Source: Psychrobacter cibarius
Lineage (GTDB): Bacteria > Pseudomonadota > Gammaproteobacteria > Pseudomonadales > Moraxellaceae
Direction of reading: 5' to 3'
Length of the DNA stretch: 64,000 nt
NCBI GenBank assembly: GCA_030686115.1
Contig: CP131612.1
Span: 1,798,001-1,862,000, forward strand
Shown: in pieces, positions 57,104-64,000 of the stretch
Layout: each line of letters starts with the position of its first letter
How positions within the stretch are numbered: the first letter of the stretch is position 1
The notes under the pieces: generated by a model
The model's database searches: none
What the model was told of the DNA's origin: nothing
What the model saw: only the letters and a program-made list of their open reading frames with translations
Position numbers and translations under genes: made by a program

Positions 57104-57676
57104 CTAAGTTTTGCAAGTGACACCTTCAAGCGCTAGCAAGTATGTTTTCTTATCTAGTCCACCTGTATAACCACCAAGCTTACCATCGCTAGCAATGACT
57201 CGATGACACGGAACGATAATGCTAAAAGGATTTTTACTATTAGCATTAGCAACCGCGCGAAACCCTTTGGGACTAGCGACATTTTGTGCCAGTGTCGCGT
57301 AGCTTATTGTTTCGCCATAGCCAATATCTTGTAACGCTTGCCAAACTCGTTGCTGAAACTTGGTTCCTAAGCTTATATCTAATGGCAAATCGAATGCCTG
57401 ACGATCACCTTTAAAATACGATTTTAATTGCGCTATAGTCTCTATGAGTAGCGCTTGGGCAGGCTCATTTCCGCTTAAGCTATCCTCATTGATAAACGTA
57501 AAGCTCTGATCGACAAGCCCATAGTGTTTCTTAAGTTTGGAAATAGATTTTGAGCTATGCCAAGAGTCACCTGCTATCAGCCAATTGACTTCTACTAGCT
57601 TAGGGCGACTATGCTCATTGACACTCGCAATTAACGTTAGCTGGTGTGCTCCAAAAGCGGCTGTGGTGACTATCAT
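57104..57676 (-). CDS. ogt: Methylated-DNA-protein-cysteine methyltransferase
   Basis: 190 residues from ATG 57676, preceded by AAAGGAAG; the frame opens earlier at TTG inside the SD. Repairs O6-alkylguanine by suicide transfer to Cys. Motifs: GTKFQQRVWQALQDIGYGET, helix-turn-helix AVANANSKNPFSIIVPCHRV with the acceptor Cys in PCHRVI, then GGYTGGLDKK. Single-domain Ogt type with an N-terminal half of about 90 residues. Confidence 0.95.
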   Translation of the reverse strand: MIVTTAAFGAHQLTLIASVNEHSRPKLVEVNWLIAGDSWHSSKSISKLKKHYGLVDQSFTFINEDSLSGNEPAQALLIETIAQLKSYFKGDRQAFDLPLDISLGTKFQQRVWQALQDIGYGETISYATLAQNVASPKGFRAVANANSKNPFSIIVPCHRVIASDGKLGGYTGGLDKKTYLLALEGVTCKT

Positions 57677-57754
57677 GATGCTTCCTTTCAAATGATGATT
57701 TTTTCAAAAATCGTTCATCGACTAAAATGATCTATTAAAATGACCTATCGAGCG

Positions 57755-59179
57755 CTACTCTTTATCATCGGTCTCAAATAATGCGGCGACAAATTGTTTT
57801 GGACTAAAGGCACGTAAATCATCAATCGACTCACCAACACCAATATAGCGAATCGGCACATCCGTGGTTTCAGCGATATTAAAGACCACGCCACCTTTTG
57901 CAGTGCCATCTAGTTTGGTAATGGTAATACCTGTTAATGGTACGACTTTGTTAAAGAGTTCTACTTGATTAATCGCATTTTGACCCGTGCCAGCATCGAG
58001 GACAATCATACCTTCGTGCGGTGCGCTTGGATCAGCTTTACGCATGACGCGTACCACTTTTTCAAGCTCTGCCATCAGGTGGGTTTTATTCTGCAAGCGT
58101 CCAGCAGTATCAGCGATTAATACATCGATATTTTTTGCTTTGGCAGACTGCATGGCATCAAAGATAACAGAGGCACTATCAGAGCCATGACCTTGAGCGA
58201 CGACAGGAATGTTATTACGCTCACCCCAAATTTGTAGCTGTTCAGTAGCAGCGGCACGGAAGGTATCGCCAGCAGCCAGCATAACGGATTTACCTTCGCC
58301 TTGTAAGCGCTTGGCAAGTTTACCAATCGTCGTGGTTTTACCGACACCGTTGACACCCACAACTAAAATCACAAAAGGTTTTTTGCTGGTATCAATAATG
58401 AGTGGTGCGACTTTTGGCGTTAAAATATCAACCAGTTCAGTTTGCAACGCTTTATATAATGAATGCGCATAAATCAAATCACCACGGTCTGTCTGCTCGG
58501 TCAGACTTTTGATAATACGATTGGTCGCGTTGACACCGATATCGGCGACCAGCAGTTGATCTTCAACTTCTTCCAATAGCTCATCATCAATCTCTTTGCC
58601 ACCGATCAAAATACTGACCATACCTTCGGCAAGATTTTTACGTGACTTACTTAGCCCCGTTTTCATGCGGTTAAACCAGCTGCCTTTTTTCTTGTTTTCT
58701 TGTAGCTCTGTAGATTCGATTTCTGGTTGAGTGGTCGCTTGTACCGCACTACTCGCAGGACTGACATTTGGGCTATCGCCAAGTTGCTCTTGTAATGGCA
58801 TGGTTGGGGCAGTAGAAATAGTGCTAAGCTTAGTATCAATATTTTTATTATTATCGTTATCAGTTGAGAAAGCGCTTATAAAGCTTTCAGAGGCATTTTT
58901 AGACGTGCTTTGCTCTTCTGTCCTCACAATTGGCGCACCCAAAGCAATGTTTTGTGCCGCATCAGCACTTGAGACATCTTTGTTTATCGTGCTGTCTTTT
59001 TGCTGATCTTCGATGCTTTGATCATTGGGCGCTTGGATAGAGCCTGCATCTTCTTTCTCATCGATAATGGGCACAGATTGCGAAGGCAGACTGGGTAAGG
59101 TAATATCATCGTCATCTAGGTCATCAAGATTGCCATCGAGATTAATGATTACACGACTGCTATTATTGGAGTTATTCAT
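57755..59179 (-). CDS. ftsY: Signal recognition particle receptor
   Basis: 474 residues. The N-terminal about 165 residues form an acidic, low-complexity A domain (many Asp/Asn/Ser/Gln). The NG domain follows: KKGSWFNRMKTGLSKSRKNL, P-loop VVGVNGVGKTTTIGKLA, DTFRAAATEQLQIW, DTAGRLQNKTHLM and TKLDGTAKGG. Docks SRP-ribosome complexes at the SecYEG translocon. Not linked to ftsEX here. The minus strand gene for the SRP RNA is at the other end of the window. Confidence 0.98.
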   Translation of the reverse strand: MNNSNNSSRVIINLDGNLDDLDDDDITLPSLPSQSVPIIDEKEDAGSIQAPNDQSIEDQQKDSTINKDVSSADAAQNIALGAPIVRTEEQSTSKNASESFISAFSTDNDNNKNIDTKLSTISTAPTMPLQEQLGDSPNVSPASSAVQATTQPEIESTELQENKKKGSWFNRMKTGLSKSRKNLAEGMVSILIGGKEIDDELLEEVEDQLLVADIGVNATNRIIKSLTEQTDRGDLIYAHSLYKALQTELVDILTPKVAPLIIDTSKKPFVILVVGVNGVGKTTTIGKLAKRLQGEGKSVMLAAGDTFRAAATEQLQIWGERNNIPVVAQGHGSDSASVIFDAMQSAKAKNIDVLIADTAGRLQNKTHLMAELEKVVRVMRKADPSAPHEGMIVLDAGTGQNAINQVELFNKVVPLTGITITKLDGTAKGGVVFNIAETTDVPIRYIGVGESIDDLRAFSPKQFVAALFETDDKE

Positions 59180-59532
59180 AAGCTTGCCCTAAAAGTTATC
59201 ACGGTCAGTTATTTGATTATTTTAAATGGGTTGGTATATCGTCATGTTTTTGTCATGGATCATGACCCACGACAGTCAATTTTTAGCCTAGTTTATCATA
59301 ATTCGAGTTGTGCTCAGACCTTACCATCATAGCCTATCGTCAATTTTTGCAAATCTGGCAAGTCACACCATCTCTTTAGAAAGTTTCGCTTAAGATTTGG
59401 CAACAAAAATCTGACCTTACACATGCTAAACTTCGCCTACTCTACCAGAGTTTATTGTAGAACAAGCCTTATTCCAAAGCTTACCAACTACTTCACTATT
59501 GCTCACTCAACCCTCATTTTTAGGAATTATCT
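59180..59532. other. Divergent gap between ftsY and the small lipoprotein gene
   Basis: 353 bases. The only pattern noted is GTCATG at 59241 and 59252 with CATGAC at 59261, giving a 15-bp palindrome centred near 59259. No gene seen. Confidence 0.5.
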
Positions 59533-59697
59533 ATGCCATCACTATCTAATACTGACAAAACGTACGGTAAAAAAGCAATCAGCATCAGCGCAGCTGTATT
59601 AGTAGCGACACTGGTACTATCCGCGACAGGCTGTAATACCACCCAAGAATTTAAGCCAACAGCCAGTGTGATGGTTGGGGCACATAAATCTTTATAA
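59533..59697 (+). CDS. Small putative lipoprotein
   Basis: 54 residues from ATG 59533 (AGGAATT upstream). Basic N-region (DKTYGKKA), hydrophobic stretch ISISAAVLVATLVLSATGC with a lipobox-like ATGC at Cys34, then a short mature part NTTQEFKPTASVMVGAHKSL. Likely exported and lipid-modified, though Thr/Ala at -2/-3 are not the strongest lipobox. Size and layout recall entericidin-type small lipoproteins, but the mature sequence differs. It lies 84 bp before two M16 peptidase genes on the same strand. Function unknown. Confidence 0.65.
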   Translation: MPSLSNTDKTYGKKAISISAAVLVATLVLSATGCNTTQEFKPTASVMVGAHKSL

Positions 59698-59781
59698 AAC
59701 CTGCTATCTATCGCTAGTATTTAGAGTGATCTAACCACTGATCAATTTACAAGTTGCCATTTTCTATAAGTAGAATATACC

Positions 59782-61293
59782 ATGCCACTGCCTTTATCAC
59801 CGTCCCCCTTACCTACCGCCTCTTTACGTCTTGCCTGTGCCTTAGCAATAGCAACGACTCTTGCTGCTTGCCAAACCAGTACTATCAGCGCCAACACATT
59901 GTCGGCTGCTCAGAAGCCAGTCATTCAAAATACCTTGGGTAAAGATGGGCTAAATACCGCTAAATCAGGTCAAGACATTCAGCCCTCATCAGCATTGACC
60001 ATGGATATGTCAGGTCGACACGAATATCAATTAGAAAACGGTCTAAAGGTAGTGGTAAAAGAAGACCATCGTGCACCTGTGGTAATGACTCAAATCTGGT
60101 ATCGAGTTGGGTCAGCAGATGAGCCGCTGGATAAAGGGGGCATCTCGCATTTGCTTGAGCATATGATGTTTAAAGGCACTACTAACGTTTCGAGCGACGA
60201 CTATGAGCGCTTGATTGCTAAATTTGGCGGCGTCAATAATGCGTTTACCAGCTACGACTATACGGGCTATTACGAGCTATTCCCTGCCAACCGTTTTCCT
60301 TTGGCATTAGAGCTAGAAGCGGATCGTATGAAAAACCTACTGTTTAATGAGCAGGAATTTACCAAAGAGCACCAAGTGGTCATGGAGGAGCGCCGCCAAC
60401 GCACTGATGATAATCCACTTGCCAAGGCTTATGAGTCATTTCGCTTATTGGCACTCCCGAATAGTCCAAAAGGCGAATCCGTTATTGGTCCGATGGATGA
60501 GCTTGAATCCATTACCCTTACAGATTTAAAAGACTGGTATAAAACATGGTACGCACCAAACAATGCAACGTTAGTCATCGTTGGCGACGTTAAACCGCAA
60601 GAGGTGTTGGCTCAAGTCAAACGTTACTTTGGTGAGCTAACACCAAGCGATCTACCTAAACGTCCTGCCGTCAGTCAAAAAGGCTTCCGTGGCTATCAGC
60701 AAGTCGACTCCGAGCAAGCCGTACAAGTACCAGTATTGTTAATGGGTTATAACGTACCCAGTCTCGTCACTGCTGGTGCAGCTAATGAAAAACAAGCTTA
60801 TGCGCTCTCACTGGCTCAAGATGTATTAGACGGTGGTCTCTCTGCGCGCCTTGAGAGTCGATTGATACGCGAGCAAGGTCTACTGACCACAGTGGGCACT
60901 TCATATGACTTGCTAGATCGTGGAGATGGACTGTTTTTGATACAAGCGACTCCACGTGAAGGTGTCAGCTTAGAGCAAGCACAACAAGCCATTATGGCTG
61001 AAATAGAAAAGCTCAAAACCGATCCCATCGCCGCCGATGAAATCGAGCGTGCCAAAACCAATACGGTCACAGGGCTCGTCTATGCGCAAGACAGTATGGA
61101 AGGTCAGGCGCAGATGATTGGCTCCTTACAGTCTATCGGTCTTGACGATACGCTGCTTGCTGAATTGCCCACCAAACTCGATAGCGTGACGATTGCTGAC
61201 ATACAAGCTGCTAGCAAAAAGTATTTGGTAAAGGACAATTTAACAGTGATGCATGTCATCCCACCTAAAGACCAAGCAGCGACAGAGAAATAA
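59782..61293 (+). CDS. M16 family zinc peptidase, lipoprotein
   Basis: 503 residues. N-terminal signal with lipobox LAAC (Cys30) suggests lipid anchoring. Peptidase domain with inverted zinc motif HLLEH in KGGISHLLEHMMFKGT and the downstream Glu in ELEADRM. Second half-domain contains LSARLESRLIREQGLL. It is paired with a second M16 gene lacking the zinc motif; such pairs form a heterodimer in which this subunit is catalytic. The substrate is probably a periplasmic peptide. Confidence 0.93.
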   Translation: MPLPLSPSPLPTASLRLACALAIATTLAACQTSTISANTLSAAQKPVIQNTLGKDGLNTAKSGQDIQPSSALTMDMSGRHEYQLENGLKVVVKEDHRAPVVMTQIWYRVGSADEPLDKGGISHLLEHMMFKGTTNVSSDDYERLIAKFGGVNNAFTSYDYTGYYELFPANRFPLALELEADRMKNLLFNEQEFTKEHQVVMEERRQRTDDNPLAKAYESFRLLALPNSPKGESVIGPMDELESITLTDLKDWYKTWYAPNNATLVIVGDVKPQEVLAQVKRYFGELTPSDLPKRPAVSQKGFRGYQQVDSEQAVQVPVLLMGYNVPSLVTAGAANEKQAYALSLAQDVLDGGLSARLESRLIREQGLLTTVGTSYDLLDRGDGLFLIQATPREGVSLEQAQQAIMAEIEKLKTDPIAADEIERAKTNTVTGLVYAQDSMEGQAQMIGSLQSIGLDDTLLAELPTKLDSVTIADIQAASKKYLVKDNLTVMHVIPPKDQAATEK

Positions 61294-61362
61294 TCGTGTC
61301 GTGTTAGCTCTTTATTCGATACAAGCGCCAATCATAAAGACCTTATTTATAAGAAGAAAACC

Positions 61363-62910
61363 ATGACTCAAAATAGTGATTTGTTGCAAAATAGAAAAAA
61401 GGCTTACAGCTCAATACCATCAGCAACCGCCACCATGCAAAAACTGTCGCATCTTAGTGTTGGCATCTTGCTAGGTCTAACAACGTTGACAGCACAAGCA
61501 AACACAACAGGTGCTGAAGAATATCGTGGCTCTGCGGCAGTGGATACCAGCGCACCGATTGCCGCATTATCAAAGCTAACCAGCCTTGACGATGATAAAC
61601 CGTTAACCGTTACCATCCCAACAATTCAGCAGTTCAAAACCAAGGCAGGCGTTCCCGTACGTTTTGTACAAACAACAGCCTTACCGATTGTCGATATCGA
61701 CTTGCGTTTTAACGCTGGTAGCGCCCGTGATGGCAGTATTAGTAGCACAGGCTTTGGTATTGCTAATATGACTGCCACTATGTTGACGCAAGGCTCTAAA
61801 CGCTTAGACGAAAATGAATTTACTCGCGCTGTCGAAACCTTGGGTATCAATCTAAATAGTAGTGCATATAAAGACATGTTTATTGTGTCGCTACGTAGCT
61901 TATATGATGATAAGCATCTACTTCCAGCCGTTGATTTAATGACTCAGATGCTCAGCGAACCCGCTTTTGACGACAGCATCCTAGCACGTAATAAAGCACG
62001 ATTATTGGTTGGTTTACAGCAGCAAAAACAAGATCCCAACAGCCTTGCTAGCATTGCATTTAGCGAAGCATTGTATGGCGAGCATCCTTACGCCCATCCA
62101 TCAGCGGGTACGCTTGAAAGCATTCCTACTATCGAAAAGCAACAACTGATAGATTTCAAAAACCGCTACTTAGTCGCAGCGAATGCCTCTGTTGCCATCA
62201 CTGGTAATCTAACCTTAGAACAGGCAAAAAAACTGGCGGAAGATATCACTAGCAAATTACCGAAGGGTCAGCCTGCAACTGAGCTGCCTGAACCAAAACC
62301 ACTGAGCCAAGCCAAGCACATTCATATTCCCTTTCCAAGTACTCAAACCACCGTACTCATGGGACAATTGGGAGATAAGCGCGCCACCGATCCCCAGTCT
62401 CAGCAGAAGCAAACCAACTTTGCGGTTGGTAATGAGGTACTTGCGGGCGGTGATTTTAATGCGCGACTCATGACTGAGATTAGACAAAACTTGGGCTACA
62501 CTTATGGCATATCAGGCTCTATGAATCCCATGCTGGCACGAGGACCGTACCAAATCGGTTTTTCAACGCGTAATGACAAGGCGCGCGCGGCCATTGATGC
62601 CAGCTTAGCCGTTATCAATGACACTTTAGAAAAAGGTATTACCAGCAATGAAATGCGCTTAACGACGGACAATCTTAAGAATAGCTTTCCGATGGGTTTT
62701 GCGAGCAATGCAGGAATTAATGGCTTACTTGGGATGATGAATTTTTATCAATTACCAAACAGCTATCTGACTGATTATGTCAAACGTGTTGAACAAGTAA
62801 AGCTATCAGAAGTCAATCAAACCATGCGTGACACCCTTAAGCCTGATGATTTCCTGATTGTCACCGTTGGACAAGAGGATCCTTGGAAAGATAAAAAGAC
62901 CAATAAATAG
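61363..62910 (+). CDS. M16 family protein, non-catalytic partner
   Basis: 515 residues. A signal sequence (hydrophobic about 29-45, ending TAQA); ATG at codon 25 is an alternative start. M16 fold without HxxEH: the position reads GFGIANMTATML. It keeps the substrate-binding arginine/tyrosine motif MTEIRQNLGYTYGISGS, as expected for the B subunit of an M16 heterodimer. Gap of 69 bp from the catalytic gene and a shared terminator afterwards. Confidence 0.92.
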   Translation: MTQNSDLLQNRKKAYSSIPSATATMQKLSHLSVGILLGLTTLTAQANTTGAEEYRGSAAVDTSAPIAALSKLTSLDDDKPLTVTIPTIQQFKTKAGVPVRFVQTTALPIVDIDLRFNAGSARDGSISSTGFGIANMTATMLTQGSKRLDENEFTRAVETLGINLNSSAYKDMFIVSLRSLYDDKHLLPAVDLMTQMLSEPAFDDSILARNKARLLVGLQQQKQDPNSLASIAFSEALYGEHPYAHPSAGTLESIPTIEKQQLIDFKNRYLVAANASVAITGNLTLEQAKKLAEDITSKLPKGQPATELPEPKPLSQAKHIHIPFPSTQTTVLMGQLGDKRATDPQSQQKQTNFAVGNEVLAGGDFNARLMTEIRQNLGYTYGISGSMNPMLARGPYQIGFSTRNDKARAAIDASLAVINDTLEKGITSNEMRLTTDNLKNSFPMGFASNAGINGLLGMMNFYQLPNSYLTDYVKRVEQVKLSEVNQTMRDTLKPDDFLIVTVGQEDPWKDKKTNK

Positions 62911-62916
62911 CCGCAC

Positions 62917-62967
62917 AAAGAAATGCTGGGCAACACTATTTAGTATTGCCCAGCATTTCTTTATAGG
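62917..62967 (+). terminator. Terminator of the M16 gene pair
   Basis: Perfect 17-bp arms (62917-62933 and 62946-62962), extended inside by ACTA/TAGT, followed by a weak T-tract. Confidence 0.88.
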
Positions 62968-62970
62968 TTG

Positions 62971-63022
62971 GCACTCTTTATGAGTGGTAATAAATTATGA
63001 GTAGCACTGTTTATGAGTGGTA
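62971..63022. repeat. Imperfect direct repeat, 33-bp period
   Basis: GCACTCTTTATGAGTGGTA and GCACTGTTTATGAGTGGTA (18 of 19 bases identical), starts 33 bp apart, with a partial third copy between. No role evident. Confidence 0.7.
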
Positions 63023-63064
63023 CTAAAAGTCGATAATGGGTTGTCCATACAAAAAATAATGCTC

Positions 63065-63640
63065 TTAACCAGAAATAGTCACTGCCACGTCATACATGAA
63101 ATTTTCAGGCTTATAAGTTGCACCATTATAGGTCAATCGAATCACGTGCTTGTCATAAGAGTCTACTTGATAATCACCATTGGCGAAATCATGCAGGGCT
63201 GGCACTATTAGTAGCGCTTCAATTTGACTGTCGTTAATGCTAACCGAGATCTGCTGACCACTGCGTGGGTATAAGAAATAATCACAATGATTATTCACCA
63301 TCACTTCTGCAGTACGCTCAACGACCTGACTACCTACTTCTTCTTGTATGAATTTTGGACAGATATCTGAGCGCTTTGAAGCCAGCCGAGCGTAAGAGTT
63401 CTTAATATTATCTTCAATATCCTCAACGTCCTGTAAGTTTCTGTCAGGATCAGTAGCGGAATCTTCTGCCGTTAGAGAGCCTTGTTCAGAAAAGGTTTCT
63501 GGGCTACAAGCACTGACCAATAAAAGAGAGAGCAAAACTGAACCAAACAAAGCCATATACGTGTTATTTGATTGCAAAAACACTTTTTTTGGCTTATCAG
63601 ACTTATGTGTTTTCACCATCGTTGAATACCGCTTCTTCAT
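63065..63640 (-). CDS. Putative lipoprotein, unknown function
   Basis: 191 residues. The N-terminus is long and basic before a hydrophobic segment ending LLVSAC (lipobox, Cys45); a later start, for example Met29, would give a normal signal length. The mature part has an acidic linker then a domain with two cysteines (SDICPK and NNHCDYF) and a beta-rich C-terminal half ending YDVAVTISG. I do not recognise the family. It is convergent with the M16 pair. Confidence 0.7.
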   Translation of the reverse strand: MKKRYSTMVKTHKSDKPKKVFLQSNNTYMALFGSVLLSLLLVSACSPETFSEQGSLTAEDSATDPDRNLQDVEDIEDNIKNSYARLASKRSDICPKFIQEEVGSQVVERTAEVMVNNHCDYFLYPRSGQQISVSINDSQIEALLIVPALHDFANGDYQVDSYDKHVIRLTYNGATYKPENFMYDVAVTISG

Positions 63641-63823
63641 AAATCCTACTTACAATAGACGCTATGTGATTTCATAAACTAAATGATCATTAGCCATAGT
63701 TTTTTAATACTAAACTATTTATCATTTAGCGCTGCCTTTCATCAGTATTATTATAGCGCTTTTACTCTATTTTAATTCGCTCTGGCTTATATTTATTTGA
63801 TTTTTTGATAGATCATAAATGAC

Positions 63824-64000
63824 TTAATAGCGGCACGAAGATGAGCTACTGGCATGATTAAAGCCCCATTTACGATAACCATCCGTGTCTAGATGTATTG
63901 CACCCGTAGCATATAGCCCTAAACCGAAATTATGAGATTGTCCTTGATATTGCCAAAATTGACATAAGCCATCTTGCATCGTACTGAGCCGCCATAAGTT
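63824..64000 (-). CDS. C-terminal part of a probable peptidase M15-like protein (5' end outside window)
   Basis: A frame entering from the right edge runs 58 codons to TAA (63826-63824). It reads LYATGAIHLDTDGYRKWGFN followed by a Ser-rich end and CRY. The HLDTDGYRKWG pattern, with a conserved His-x-Asp and Arg-x-Trp near the end, resembles the final part of M15/DUF882-type D-Ala-D-Ala peptidases. Only the tail is visible, so the assignment is weak. Confidence 0.55.
   Translation of the reverse strand, partial: NLWRLSTMQDGLCQFWQYQGQSHNFGLGLYATGAIHLDTDGYRKWGFNHASSSSSCRY

Noticed and set aside
59241..59266. GTCATG-GAT-CATGAC palindrome as an operator
   Set aside because: Short, no known regulator match, and equally placed for two divergent genes; insufficient to call.

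Overview
The window reads as ordinary chromosomal core DNA of a gammaproteobacterium of the Moraxellaceae, most likely Psychrobacter. Reasons: moderately AT-rich DNA, the gene set (LemA with an M48 peptidase, glnA beside a DUF4124 protein, trpGDC, ahcY-metF behind an SAH riboswitch, paired M16 peptidases, COG4389 membrane protein), and the protein sequences themselves. The genus is an inference from recognition; no search was run.

Layout. 1-8.5 kb, mostly minus strand: a DNA polymerase III psi-like gene cut by the window edge, the M48 peptidase/LemA pair, the 4.5S SRP RNA gene, a SIMPL protein (plus), a DUF4124 protein and glnA. The 770-bp gap upstream of glnA holds a sigma-54 promoter, NtrC-type sites and a 3 x 33-bp tandem repeat next to trpG. 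9.3-13.7 kb, plus: trpG-trpD-trpC, an Smr protein and an AlkA-like glycosylase. 13.8-18.2 kb: an MscS-type channel (minus) and a BtuB-like TonB receptor (plus). 18.4-23.7 kb: SAH riboswitch, ahcY, metF, rsmE, a PAS-GGDEF-EAL protein. 24-31 kb: two related acyl-CoA dehydrogenases and a large COG4389 membrane protein. 31-35 kb, minus: pdxA, rsmA, apaH, with pdxA and rsmA separated by about 1 kb of AT-rich debris carrying a broken gene and a tRNA-like scrap. 35-39 kb: dnaB, alr, argF. 39-43 kb, minus: rpiA and an arsenic operon arsR-arsC-arsH-arsB. 43-51 kb, plus: ilvA, an Excalibur protein, a PaiB-like protein, an Hsp15-like protein, a low-molecular-weight phosphatase, murB, a DUF218 protein, ccoS and a TauE/SafE-type membrane protein. 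51-64 kb: rhlB-like helicase, cold-shock protein, aroQ, an ABC1 kinase, a potassium channel, yebC, ogt, ftsY, a small lipoprotein, two M16 peptidases, a lipoprotein, and the tail of a second edge-cut gene.

How they connect. Nitrogen control is visible in the glnA enhancer/promoter architecture. The methyl cycle is visible in the riboswitch controlling ahcY-metF. SRP targeting is represented by both the 4.5S RNA and FtsY. Arsenic resistance forms a compact self-regulated operon. CcoS and the Met/His-rich TauE-type protein belong to cytochrome cbb3 oxidase maturation and copper handling.

No prophage, IS element, CRISPR array or defence system was seen. The least explained items are the triple repeat before trpG, the decayed island between pdxA and rsmA, the zinc-ribbon potassium channel, the 54-residue lipoprotein before the M16 pair, and the long insert in the psi-like protein.
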